Origin: Mycobacterium sp. shizuoka-1
Lineage (GTDB): Bacteria > Actinomycetota > Actinomycetes > Mycobacteriales > Mycobacteriaceae
NCBI RefSeq assembly: GCF_002723835.1
Contig: NZ_BEWG01000020.1
Location: forward strand, 46,588-110,587
Length of the DNA: 64,000 nucleotides
Direction: 5' to 3'
How positions within the stretch are numbered: position 1 is the stretch's first letter; each line of letters opens with the position of its first letter. The notes under the pieces were generated by a model. That model did not search any database. It had not been told where the DNA came from and saw nothing but the letters and a program-made list of their open reading frames with translations. This document shows positions 9,186-17,264 of this stretch, in pieces. Both the position numbers and the translations under genes were made by a program.

Positions 9186-9691
9186 CCCGGCGGCAGTGCG
9201 GTCTCCAGCTGGTCGGTGCGGAACTCGAATGTCATTATGTCACCGAGGTATTCGATCTCGATGCCTCGAACCTCCGACTGCAGCAGACGGCGGGCGGCGG
9301 TATTGACCGTATCCATCTGACCGCAGACCAGCGCGCTCGGTGGAAGCTGCGCCAACGTCCATCTCAGTGCCCAGCGCCCGAGGCCCCGGCGCTGCCATGG
9401 AGTGGCGATGAGTCCTGCCAATTCGTATCCGCCGTCATCGTTGTGACAGCACAGGAACGTCCCACAGGCCACGCCGGCCACCCTGACCAGACTGGCGACA
9501 TCGCCAGGGGCCCGCGGTAACGTCCAATCCACGTTCTCGGCCCGCTGCAGCGGGTTGCCGAACCTCATTTTGAGGTCGTCCGCCGAACATGCGGCCAGTA
9601 CCTGGGCGATGATCAGCCGATCGGCGGGGACCCGTCGCAGTCGGCGCACATGTGTTGTGGCAGAGCGTGAGCAGTCCGTAGGTGCGCTCAT
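9170..9691 (-). CDS. GNAT-like acetyltransferase
   Basis: 173-residue protein whose middle carries the acetyl-CoA-binding core of GNAT enzymes: a beta strand ending in LAGLIATP followed by WQRRGLGRWAL (the Q/R-x-x-G-x-G/A pyrophosphate loop). Substrate unknown. It is coupled by an ATGA overlap to the thioesterase gene upstream. The C-terminus LPPGYSVV is nearly repeated, at DNA level too, in the unrelated gene ending at 13030. Confidence 0.65.
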   Translation of the reverse strand: MSAPTDCSRSATTHVRRLRRVPADRLIIAQVLAACSADDLKMRFGNPLQRAENVDWTLPRAPGDVASLVRVAGVACGTFLCCHNDDGGYELAGLIATPWQRRGLGRWALRWTLAQLPPSALVCGQMDTVNTAARRLLQSEVRGIEIEYLGDIMTFEFRTDQLETALPPGYSVV

Positions 9692-10137
9692 GGGCGAGGG
9701 CGGATCCGGTAGATCGTCTGCTGGCCGAGGGCTACCAAGGTGGTGCTCTGGCCATCGTTGACACTGACGCGCAGGGAACAGGTGGTCAGGGTTCGCCCCG
9801 CGCGCACCACCGTGCCGACGGCCACCAACTCGTTTCCCCGCGCGGGGGCGATGAGATTGAGGTGCAACGATACGGTCAGCACATCGGAGCCCTGTGGGTG
9901 CACGGACAGAGCCGCATAGCCGCCCGCCGTGTCCGCGATGGCGGAGGTGGCACCAGCGTGGAAATACCCGTGCTGCTGGGTGAGATCCGTCCGGTGGGAC
10001 AGCCGCACCTGGATCTGCCCCATACGGACCACGGACAGTTCTGCGCCGAGATGTCGCATCAAGCCCTGCCGCGCGAAGCTGCTGCGAATGTCTGCGGCGA
10101 CGGCTGGGTCAAGCGAAGGACCATCAAGATCGGACAT
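9688..10137 (-). CDS. PaaI-type hotdog thioesterase
   Basis: 149-residue single hotdog-domain protein of the PaaI/acyl-CoA thioesterase group. The helix motif QHGYFHAGATSAIADTAGG (HGG-like loop with a following acidic residue) and the LNLIAPARG strand are characteristic. It should hydrolyse acyl- or aryl-CoA thioesters as a tetramer in the cytosol. First gene of a two-gene leftward operon with the GNAT-like gene; divergent from the NTF2-like gene at 10276. Confidence 0.85.
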   Translation of the reverse strand: MSDLDGPSLDPAVAADIRSSFARQGLMRHLGAELSVVRMGQIQVRLSHRTDLTQQHGYFHAGATSAIADTAGGYAALSVHPQGSDVLTVSLHLNLIAPARGNELVAVGTVVRAGRTLTTCSLRVSVNDGQSTTLVALGQQTIYRIRPRP

Positions 10138-10275
10138 GAGGGTGAATCAACACTGGCCGAGCGCCGGTCGACAGAGCCAATTCCAGGCTTGGGGAGCGGG
10201 CGTGGGCGAAATGGCCCTGTGATCGCGATCTGTGCCCTGGCATCGTGAAGACGATTCGGAAGGGAGGGTGCTGTC

Positions 10276-10638
10276 GTGTCCCCAGAACAGGCCAGATTGT
10301 TCGCCCGACAGTGGGCGGAGGCGTGGAACCGCCACGACATCGAGGAGGTTCTGGTCCACTTCGCCGAGGACGTCGAGTTCTCCTCACCGTTGATCGCGAC
10401 AGTGCTGCCCGGCGGGACTGGCACGGTGGTGGGCAAGGCGGCCCTGCGTCAGTACTGGTGCGCCGGCATCGATCGCTTCCCCGACTTGCGCTTCGACATT
10501 GTCGACGTCTATTTCGGTGTCCGGGCACTTGTCATCCGGTACCGAAATCAGCTCGGCCGCAGAGTCTGCGAAGTTCTTGAGTTCAATACAGCGGGACTGG
10601 TGGTCCGTGGATTCGGGTGTTACGAAATCGGCGAGTAG
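10276..10638 (+). CDS. NTF2-like / SnoaL-like protein
   Basis: 120-residue cone-shaped NTF2-fold protein. The N-terminal helix FARQWAEAWNRHDIEEVLVHF followed by a strand with AEDVEF and a G-K-x-A-L-R-x-Y turn match small polyketide cyclase/isomerase-like proteins. No catalytic triad can be assigned. The GTG start is supported by AGGGAGG (10261-10267). Monocistronic between the divergent thioesterase and the convergent MocR gene, whose stop is four bases away. Confidence 0.7.
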   Translation: MSPEQARLFARQWAEAWNRHDIEEVLVHFAEDVEFSSPLIATVLPGGTGTVVGKAALRQYWCAGIDRFPDLRFDIVDVYFGVRALVIRYRNQLGRRVCEVLEFNTAGLVVRGFGCYEIGE

Positions 10639-10641
10639 CCG

Positions 10642-12036
10642 CTAGACCGTGGCCGCCACCCGATGGGTGTATTCGTGCCAGGCGGCACTGAGCCGGTCTA
10701 CCGCCAGGTCAAGGACTCCGTCATCGTGTCCTGCCGACAGCCAGATGGAGTCATGGTGTTGACCTTCAACGCAATACCGGGCGCCGACCCCGATCGCGAC
10801 GCCGAACCGCCGGGCGGTGTGGGCGAAGGTGATCGCTTCGGGGACGGGAAGTCGGACCCATATGCCCGCACCGTGGCCCTGCGATTGAGGGACCCACGGC
10901 GGCAACGCATCGCGAAGCAGGTCGATCAGGCGCCCACGACGGCTGGCGGTGCGGGTCCGCAATCCGGCGAACCAGTCGGAGTCGGCGGCCGTCAGTGCTC
11001 GCGCAGCCAACAGTTGCACACCGACGCCCGGGCCGCGGAAATACTCGGGCATACGGAATCTGGCAGACAGAGGTTCTGGGATCCGGAGCCAGCCGATGCC
11101 CAGTCCGGACCACAGCACCTGATCCAAGTGGCCCACGGTGACCACATGTTCGGACAATGCCGCCAGCGGGCCACCGTCCCCGTCCGGCGCACGCAGGTAC
11201 GCCGTGTCGGACGCATCCTCGACTGCCAGCACCGCGCCGTGTTCGAGGGACTGTGCCAGCCGGTGGCGACGCGACTGTACGAGACCGACGCCGGTCGGTC
11301 CGGTGGTGGGGGAGACCAGTAGTGCGGAATCCGGTGCTGCCTTTCGGGTCAGGCGCTGGAGCCCGGCGATGTCGACGCCGAACTGGTCGGTACGGACGGG
11401 AATGACCCGTCGGGCCGACTGTCCGACCACTGTCACGGCATCCGGCCACGTAGGGCAGGCCACGAATACGTTGCGTCCGGTCAGTGCCAGACCGGCCCAG
11501 GCGAGTTCCAGTGATTGCGGACCACCATTGGTGACGAAAATCTGGTCGGCGTCGGTCGGCACCGCCAGAGTGTCGGACATGAAGTGCGCCAACGCCCGTC
11601 GCAATGCCGGGATCCCACCGGCCGGATGTCCCCCGGCGGACAGAACCGAGGGCGTGAACACGGGATCGTAGGCGGGCAGCTCATCCGGGGACGCCGGCCC
11701 TGCCATGGACAGGTCCAGCACGTCGTCGTCGGATGCGCCTAAGGCATTGTGCCGCGACACTCCTGCGGTGCGCCGAGTCCGGACATACGTCCCGGACCCC
11801 TGGATTCGTTCGAGCAACCCCTCGGTGACCAGTTCGTCGAACGCCCGCACCACCGTTCCGCGGCTCACGCCCACCAGATCTGCCAGCACGCGTTCGGCTG
11901 GGACACGTTGTCCCGGGACGATCAAGCGGTGTCGTGCGGCGTTGCGGACGGCTTCAGCGATCTGCGAGTAGCGAGCGCCCGGCAGGTTGGCCCATCCCTC
12001 GAGCGCTATCGTCGACCACCACATGTTCTGGTCCAT
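10642..12036 (-). CDS. MocR/PdxR-type regulator
   Basis: 464-residue chimera of a GntR winged helix (about residues 10-85; VPAERVLADLVGVSRGTVVRAFDEL is characteristic) and a fold-type I aminotransferase domain (about 110-460), the MocR arrangement. I cannot clearly identify the PLP-binding lysine: the region LWSGLGIGWLRI resembles the motif after it, but the lysine position appears replaced, so PLP binding is uncertain. The start at 12036 is chosen because upstream residues lack family character. It is divergent from the gene at 12125 across a 10-bp inverted repeat and probably controls that gene. Confidence 0.82.
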   Translation of the reverse strand: MDQNMWWSTIALEGWANLPGARYSQIAEAVRNAARHRLIVPGQRVPAERVLADLVGVSRGTVVRAFDELVTEGLLERIQGSGTYVRTRRTAGVSRHNALGASDDDVLDLSMAGPASPDELPAYDPVFTPSVLSAGGHPAGGIPALRRALAHFMSDTLAVPTDADQIFVTNGGPQSLELAWAGLALTGRNVFVACPTWPDAVTVVGQSARRVIPVRTDQFGVDIAGLQRLTRKAAPDSALLVSPTTGPTGVGLVQSRRHRLAQSLEHGAVLAVEDASDTAYLRAPDGDGGPLAALSEHVVTVGHLDQVLWSGLGIGWLRIPEPLSARFRMPEYFRGPGVGVQLLAARALTAADSDWFAGLRTRTASRRGRLIDLLRDALPPWVPQSQGHGAGIWVRLPVPEAITFAHTARRFGVAIGVGARYCVEGQHHDSIWLSAGHDDGVLDLAVDRLSAAWHEYTHRVAATV

Positions 12037-12049
12037 TCCGACACATTGG

Positions 12050-12082
12050 CACTGTCGTCGTCGAACGGGCAAGACGACAGTG
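12050..12082. promoter_or_regulatory. Inverted repeat between MocR gene and 12125 gene
   Basis: Perfect 10-base inverted repeat: CACTGTCGTC (12050-12059) and GACGACAGTG (12073-12082) with a 13-base spacer, centred in the 88-base divergent intergenic region. Arm spacing of roughly two helical turns fits a dimeric regulator; the adjacent MocR protein is the obvious candidate. Confidence 0.6.
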
Positions 12083-12124
12083 GTGAGCGACGACCACAAG
12101 GGGTCGTATCGGTAAGGAGGTCTC

Positions 12125-13009
12125 ATGGCATCGCCCGCGGCGACACTGGCACGACGGCTGTGGGAGTCCATCGAACCCGTGCACGCTGCGGTCTACTTCG
12201 ACGATGCTGCGCGTTCAGTGGCTGTCGGTCTCGGGATGAGCGGCTACTGGATGGGGTATTTCTCTGCGCGGTCGGCACCCTTGGGGGCGATGGCACCTGG
12301 CCCGGTCGCCGCCATGTTCTACAGCTTCGCGCCGGGCAGAGTGGCCAGGGCACTGCCCGAGGCGTGGCAACACGCAGACCCGGCCACGGTGCTGCAGGCG
12401 CGAATCGACACGGCCGTCACTGTGCTGCGGCCACACCTGGAAGCCCTCTCGGTGGCCGACCTCGACAGGCTCGCGGCGCTGCTGGAGACGGCTGCGCAAG
12501 GGTGCGGATTCGACGGTCGGCCGTTGGCTGCGGGTTGGTCGCAGGTGCCGCTACCGGAATCGGTGGCCGCCCGCATCTGGCTGGCAGCGACGGTATTGCG
12601 GGAGCACCGCGGGGACGGTCACGTCCTCGCCTGTGTGCGCGAAGGGCTCGGTGGACTCGACGCGGTGCTGACGCACGTGGCCACCGGCGCGGTGACCCGA
12701 GATGTGCTGCAGCGGAACCGGGGCTGGAGCGACCAGGAGTGGTGCGCCGGCTTACGCAGGCTGCGGGCGCGCAAACTCATCGATGTCGACGGCCGCCTGA
12801 CTCGCTCCGGAGGCATGCTGCGGCGCGAGATAGAGGATCGCACCGATATTCTCGCCGGTGACCCGGTGACGGTGTTGGGGCCGGCGGGCGTACAAGAGGT
12901 CATCGACATCGCCGCGCCGCTCAGCGCTCGGTTGTTCGATTGCGGGGCGATGTCGGAGCCGAACCCGATTGGCGTACCGCGTCCCCGTCGCTCATCGCCG
13001 GCATCCTGA
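12125..13009 (+). CDS. SCO6745/SalK-like protein
   Basis: 294-residue protein matching actinobacterial SCO6745-type proteins (helical, with a C-terminal HTH-like segment). It starts ARRLWESIEPVHAAVYF, has GYWMGYFSARSAPLG near residue 40 and a conserved PGRVARALPEAW block. The C-terminal part (VTRDVLQRNRGWSDQEW...LRARKLIDVDGRLT) resembles a winged helix. The function of the family is not established. A strong AAGGAGG lies just before the ATG. Probably regulated by the divergent MocR protein. Confidence 0.7.
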   Translation: MASPAATLARRLWESIEPVHAAVYFDDAARSVAVGLGMSGYWMGYFSARSAPLGAMAPGPVAAMFYSFAPGRVARALPEAWQHADPATVLQARIDTAVTVLRPHLEALSVADLDRLAALLETAAQGCGFDGRPLAAGWSQVPLPESVAARIWLAATVLREHRGDGHVLACVREGLGGLDAVLTHVATGAVTRDVLQRNRGWSDQEWCAGLRRLRARKLIDVDGRLTRSGGMLRREIEDRTDILAGDPVTVLGPAGVQEVIDIAAPLSARLFDCGAMSEPNPIGVPRPRRSSPAS

Positions 13010-13029
13010 CACCGACGGCACGCGGGCAC

Positions 13030-13653
13030 TCACACCACCGAGTAACCCTCCGGCAGTGGCCCGCGTCCGGTCAACGCCGCCAGCAGCGACTGAGTGTCGC
13101 CCCGCTCGCCGGCGATCGCCACGGCCAGCTCCGTTGCGCTATGGGCAACGTCGGGAGGGATGGTATCCGGCCGCCCGATCGCACTCGCCAAATCGAGGCT
13201 GTGTACGGCCAATTCGAATATCCGGGTGGGCAGGTAGTCGGAGAGTCGCATACCGCCGGCGATGGTGTGGATGACGATGTCATCCGCGGTACTGAGCAGC
13301 GCCACAGCGCGATCCCGCAGGTCGAGAATTGTGGTGAATGGTCGACTGCCGAGGCTCAGGGCGGCATTCTCTGCGCGGGATCGGATTTGCGCCGGGTCAA
13401 CCATGTCCATCACGGCGAGGTAGTAGGCCGCGGCGCTGCGAACCTCGATCCGTTCGGCTGGTCGACCCAGATATTCGATCACGGTGACAAACGAACGGCT
13501 GATGTGCCCCACCAACATCCGCACCGTCCAGGTTCCCAGCGCCGGATCGTCCCAACGATCCGTCGGGACGTGTTCGACCAACGACACGGCGTGGTCGCCG
13601 GCCCGGCCGAACAGGGTGACCTGAGCTGGGAGGGATTGGGTGGTCGTTGGCAT
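13030..13653 (-). CDS. MDMPI-type mycothiol-dependent protein
   Basis: 207-residue DinB/maleylpyruvate-isomerase-fold protein. The metal-binding pattern is partly visible: His in MLVGHISR and His in FELAVHSLDLA; the family uses such residues to bind zinc and often mycothiol. The end TGR-x-x-LPEGYSVV matches the tail usual for actinobacterial members. Possible role in thiol-dependent isomerisation or detoxification. Its 3' end is 20 bases from the convergent gene at 12125-13009. Confidence 0.78.
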   Translation of the reverse strand: MPTTTQSLPAQVTLFGRAGDHAVSLVEHVPTDRWDDPALGTWTVRMLVGHISRSFVTVIEYLGRPAERIEVRSAAAYYLAVMDMVDPAQIRSRAENAALSLGSRPFTTILDLRDRAVALLSTADDIVIHTIAGGMRLSDYLPTRIFELAVHSLDLASAIGRPDTIPPDVAHSATELAVAIAGERGDTQSLLAALTGRGPLPEGYSVV

Positions 13654-13972
13654 GAAACAGATTCCACCGGATCGCCCGGGCTGGGTAAAGGGCCGGTTGG
13701 CCGCGACTGGCTATTTTCCTCGATGCTGGGGTACACGGTGGCGCCGCTGCTGGCAGCCAGCGCGTCGCTCTGATCAGGCCAGCCGCGAAACAAACCAGCA
13801 GTTGTTGCCCGTGCGACTTCGTCAAGAACAGGCACAGGTCGGAGCCAAGGAGGCCTTCCGGGTGCGTGACGAACATTTCCACGTCGGCCGAGCACAGTGA
13901 CGGGGACCACTTACCGTCAGCAATACATATTCTGCTATTTTTGTAACGTCTCAACGTCTAAGCGAGGTCGTC
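13654..13972. other. 319-bp divergent intergenic region
   Basis: Gap between the divergent MDMPI gene and the thiolase gene. The left half is ordinary high-GC DNA with no convincing ORF. The part nearest the thiolase (13919-13960) is AT-rich (TACATATTCTGCTATTTTTG) and carries a tandem AACGTCT pair, consistent with the thiolase promoter. No clear palindrome seen. Confidence 0.5.
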
Positions 13973-15148
13973 ATGCCTGAACCAGTCATCGTCGGAGCCG
14001 TCCGTACCGCGATCGGTCGTTCGTTCAAGGGCACCTTGGTCAACACGCCGCCCGAGGTCTTGCTCGCAGCCGTGCTGCCCGAAGTGGTTCGCCGGGCAGG
14101 CGTCGATCCGAACGTCATCGACGACATCATCATCGCCGAATCGCACTACGGTGGCGGGGATCTCGCGCGTTATGCAGCGCTCGTCGCGGGCTTCGAGAAT
14201 GCGCCCGGCCAGGCCGTCAACCGGCACTGCGCGGGCAGCCTGACCGCGATCGGCAACGCCTCGGCCCAGATCGGCTCGGGCATGGAGACGGTGCTGATCG
14301 CCGGCGGTGTGCAGTCGCTGTCGATGACCCCGCTGATGAACCAGCGCATCCCCGGGCCGGAGCTGAAGTTCGAGGAGCGCTGGCTGCCGCCGATCCACGT
14401 CGAATCACCAGATGCGCCCGCGCGCGACATGTCGATCACGGTCGGCTGGAACACCGCGCAGTCCTACGGGATCAGCCGCGAACAGCTCGACGAATGGGCC
14501 GCGCGCAGCCACCAGCGCGCCGTCGCCGCCCAGGACGCCGGCAAGTTCACCGACGAGATCATCCCGCTGAAGGTGGAGCAGGTCGACGGCTCGGTCACCG
14601 AGTTCTCCGTCGACGAGCACCCGCGTCGCGACACCACCGTGGAGAAGCTCGCCGGCCTCAAGGTGCTGCACCCGGAGATCGAGGGCTTCTCGATCACCGC
14701 GGGTAACAGCAGCGGCACCAACGACGCCGCCGCCGCCGTCGCGCTGACCGACCGTGACTACGCGACCGCCAACGGGCTCGACGTCATGGCCACCGTGAAG
14801 GCCTGGGGAGCCGCGGGCGTGCCCGCGCGCGACACCGGCCTCGGTGCGGTCGCGGTCATCGGCAAGGTGCTCGACCGGGCCGGCCTCACGCCCTCGGATG
14901 TGGCGCTGTGGGAGATCAACGAGGCCTTCGCCTCGGTGCCGATCGCTGCGTGCAAGGAGTACGGCATCGACGACGAGCTGGTGAACTTCTCCGGCAGCGG
15001 CTGCAGCCTCGGTCACCCGATCGCGGCCTCCGGTGCCCGGATGATCACCACTCTGGTCTACGAGCTGCGCCGTCGCGGCGGCGGCATCGGCGTCGCGGCG
15101 ATGTGCGCCGGCGGTGGACAGGGCGGCGCTGTCGTCGTCGAGGTCTAG
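13973..15148 (+). CDS. Thiolase (acetyl-CoA C-acyltransferase family)
   Basis: 391-residue thiolase. Nucleophile Cys86 in NRHCAGS, GHPIAASGARM histidine motif and C-terminal CAGGGQGG cysteine motif are all present; the usual HP-x-G-A-S reads HPIAAS here. It should cleave or form 3-oxoacyl-CoA. It stands alone behind an AT-rich promoter and runs into the convergent TetR gene with a four-base overlap of the stop codons. Confidence 0.9.
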   Translation: MPEPVIVGAVRTAIGRSFKGTLVNTPPEVLLAAVLPEVVRRAGVDPNVIDDIIIAESHYGGGDLARYAALVAGFENAPGQAVNRHCAGSLTAIGNASAQIGSGMETVLIAGGVQSLSMTPLMNQRIPGPELKFEERWLPPIHVESPDAPARDMSITVGWNTAQSYGISREQLDEWAARSHQRAVAAQDAGKFTDEIIPLKVEQVDGSVTEFSVDEHPRRDTTVEKLAGLKVLHPEIEGFSITAGNSSGTNDAAAAVALTDRDYATANGLDVMATVKAWGAAGVPARDTGLGAVAVIGKVLDRAGLTPSDVALWEINEAFASVPIAACKEYGIDDELVNFSGSGCSLGHPIAASGARMITTLVYELRRRGGGIGVAAMCAGGGQGGAVVVEV

Positions 15149-15879
15149 TTCTTGCGGCGGCCCTTGGCCGCGGGCTTCTTGCCCTCCTCGATGAGCGCGG
15201 CCGCGTGGTCCAAGATGCACTCCAGGCCGTATTCGAAGTTGCGGTCGTCGGCTGCGCCGATCCGGTGTCCCTCGCCGCTCACCCGCGCCAGCAGAGGTGT
15301 GCTCTGCGCGTTGCCGACGATCGCGTCCTCGAGCAGGTGCCCGTCGCTGTCCGAAGCCCGGTTCTTCTGGTAAAGCCGTTGCAGCACAACCGAACCCCGA
15401 ACATGGACGGAGACCGCCGAGTAGGTGTCGAACGCATCCTCGGCGGACAGCCCCGCCTCGACCAGGCTGGCAATCGCCTTTTCCACCTCCTGCTCACCGG
15501 CCCGAACCGCGCGCGGACTCAGTGCCGACCGGATCAGGATCAGATCGCACAGAATTGGGTTGCCCATGAAGGTCTTTCGCATCGCGCGCGCGTGGTTGGC
15601 CAGCGTTTCGCGCCAGTCGGCGGCTTCGACGTAGGGAGTGGCAAACACGTACTGGCGAAGCGCCCGGTCGGTCATCGCGTTGAGCAGCTCGTCTTTCTTG
15701 CGGAAGTACCAGTAGATGCTGGTGACGCCGACGCCGAGGTGCTTACCCAGCAACGGCATGCTCAAGTTGTCGATCGACACCTGCTCGGCGAGTTCGAAGG
15801 CCCCCGCGATGATGTCGTCGGGATTGATCGACCCACGCTCGCGCCGAGGGCGCTTGGTGGCGGTCGCTGGCTTGCCCAC
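15145..15879 (-). CDS. TetR-family regulator
   Basis: 244-residue TetR repressor. The N-terminal HTH (residues about 20-65) includes LGVGVTSIYWYFRKKDELL, the family's recognition-helix and post-HTH signature. The C-terminal ligand domain is divergent, and a basic tail (KKPAAKGRRKN) ends the protein. GTG start. A 23-bp palindrome lies about 100 bases upstream, suggesting autoregulation plus control of a rightward gene that may now be decayed or is the enoyl-CoA hydratase operon. Confidence 0.85.
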   Translation of the reverse strand: MGKPATATKRPRRERGSINPDDIIAGAFELAEQVSIDNLSMPLLGKHLGVGVTSIYWYFRKKDELLNAMTDRALRQYVFATPYVEAADWRETLANHARAMRKTFMGNPILCDLILIRSALSPRAVRAGEQEVEKAIASLVEAGLSAEDAFDTYSAVSVHVRGSVVLQRLYQKNRASDSDGHLLEDAIVGNAQSTPLLARVSGEGHRIGAADDRNFEYGLECILDHAAALIEEGKKPAAKGRRKN

Positions 15880-15980
15880 TGCAGGTCCACCTTCCGTTCA
15901 GATGCGGCTAGCAACCCTACTCCGGAGGGCCGTGTGAAGTGCGTCTCCGTCCGGGCGCCGGTCAGTTTCCGCTCGTTACT

Positions 15981-16003
15981 GTAAAGCCTATAGTAGGTTT
16001 TAC
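15981..16003. promoter_or_regulatory. 23-bp palindromic operator candidate
   Basis: Arms GTAAAGCCTA (15981-15990) and TAGGTTTTAC (15994-16003) are reverse complements at nine of ten positions around three bases. It is an AT-rich patch upstream of the TetR gene. Size and symmetry fit a TetR dimer-pair operator. Confidence 0.65.
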
Positions 16004-16081
16004 CGATACCAGCGAGCCCGGGGTGCGGGAGTTGGCGGCGACCGTGAACCTGGGTTTGGCCGGCGCCACCGCCGGCGGTGA

Positions 16082-16270
16082 TCTAGCGAGGCGTGCCAGG
16101 GCGAGCGGCTGGCGGCCTGCACCGCGGCCAAGGCAATGGTCGCCAGTCTCTCCACGGACCTGCCGCGCGCCGGGCTGCCCGACGAGGTGTCGCCTTCCCG
16201 GGCGTCGAGGCGCAATTCCTCCATGACCGGAGCCACTGTGGACGTCGACGGAGGGAGCGATTTCACCTGA
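16082..16270 (+). pseudogene. Relic of SDR C-terminus
   Basis: One frame between the TetR gene and the enoyl-CoA hydratase gene reads AKAMVASLSTDLPRAG-LPDEV and ends ASRRNSSMTGATVDVDGG then SDFT and a stop at 16268. This is the terminal block of classical SDRs (P-D-E-V-A...LAS-x-x-S-S-x-x-T-G-x-x-x-x-V-D-G-G). Everything before is missing: the same frame has a stop at 16079-16081 and no Rossmann motif is recognisable. The cofactor site and catalytic Tyr/Lys are absent, so it cannot be a functional dehydrogenase. Probably a decayed first gene of the operon. Confidence 0.6.
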
Positions 16271-16403
16271 GCCCATACGGTCCGGATCGCGACCGCGTAC
16301 CGGTGGCTCTGCCCCGCCGGTCACCATTGCGGAAGGTGATACCGATATGTGTACAGTATGGACAAATCCGCATCCTGCGGGCCAGTTCGGGAGGTGTGCG
16401 TAG

Positions 16404-17246
16404 GTGACCGACACCCAGGCGGGGCGGATCGCGAATTCCGCTGCGACCCAGCCCGTTCTCTACGAGGTGCTCGACAGCGGCGTCGCGGTCGTCACGTTCA
16501 ACCGGCCGGAACGGATGAACGGCTGGGGCGGCGGGCTGGCCGCCGGCTTTTACGCCGGAATGGACGCGGCGGAAGCCGACCCCGACGTTCGGGCCATCGT
16601 GGTGACCGGGCGTGGCCGGGCGTTCTGTGCGGGGGCCGACATGGGTGACCTGTCGTCCATCAGCTCGGCCGGCGTCGAGCGCGCGGGGGAGGCCGACATC
16701 AGTGCGGTGGTCGGCGAACGCCACCCGTTGTTCGTGACGACCATGAGCAAGCCGGTCATCGCCGCGATTAACGGCGCCTGCGCCGGCATCGGGCTGACCC
16801 AGGCGCTCATGTGCGATGTCCGGTTCGCCGCGGCCGGGGCCAAGTTCACCACCGCCTTCGTCCGCCGCGGCTTGATCGCCGAGTACGCCATCTCGTGGAT
16901 CCTGCCCAAGGTGGTCGGCTGGGGAGCCGCATTGGACCTGCTGATGAGTGGCCGGGTGTTCTACGCCGAGGAGGCTTTCGAACTCGGCATGGTCAAAGAA
17001 GTCGTCGCGCCCGACGAATTGCTGCACCGTGCAGTCGAATACGCCGCGGACATCGCCGCCAACTGCGCACCGAGTTCACTGGCCGTGATCAAGCGCCAGG
17101 TCTACGGCGACGCGCTGCGCGAGGCGGCCGATGCCAGCAGGCGAGCCGAGACGCTGATGCACGAATCGATGCAACGCCCCGACTTCATCGAAGGCATCAC
17201 CGCGTTTTTCGAGAAGCGGCCGCCCAACTTCCCGCCCCTGACCTGA
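16404..17246 (+). CDS. Enoyl-CoA hydratase/isomerase
   Basis: 280-residue crotonase-fold protein. The first oxyanion-hole segment GRGRAFCAGADMGDL and the second, NGACAGIGL, are clear; the region around residues 130-165 that normally carries the catalytic Glu pair is present but diverged (FVRRGLIAEYAISWILP, with Glu in AEYA). Likely adds water to, or isomerises, an unsaturated acyl-CoA. GTG start preceded by GGAGG (16390-16394). It heads an operon with two amidohydrolases and two acyl-CoA dehydrogenases; 18 bases separate it from the next gene. Confidence 0.88.
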   Translation: MTDTQAGRIANSAATQPVLYEVLDSGVAVVTFNRPERMNGWGGGLAAGFYAGMDAAEADPDVRAIVVTGRGRAFCAGADMGDLSSISSAGVERAGEADISAVVGERHPLFVTTMSKPVIAAINGACAGIGLTQALMCDVRFAAAGAKFTTAFVRRGLIAEYAISWILPKVVGWGAALDLLMSGRVFYAEEAFELGMVKEVVAPDELLHRAVEYAADIAANCAPSSLAVIKRQVYGDALREAADASRRAETLMHESMQRPDFIEGITAFFEKRPPNFPPLT

Positions 17247-17264
17247 GTTGAAAGGACGCCACCG

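Larger units (their letters stand above)
15880..16403. other. 524-bp intergenic region
   Basis: Apart from the 23-bp palindrome and the SDR relic, this region holds the promoter zone of the enoyl-CoA hydratase gene, with an AT-rich stretch and a TGTACA hexamer near 16350. No complete gene is seen. Confidence 0.5.

Noticed and set aside
9170..9198. LPPGYSVV read as a sortase LPXTG-like signal
   Set aside because: No signal peptide, hydrophobic span or basic tail follows; the protein ends there.
13397..13954. Leftward extension of the MDMPI gene to 13954
   Set aside because: It lies in a different frame from the MDMPI protein and has no coding character; the MDMPI start at 13653 fits the family.
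16340..16361. TGTACA-centred palindrome upstream of the enoyl-CoA hydratase gene
   Set aside because: Symmetry does not extend beyond the six central bases.
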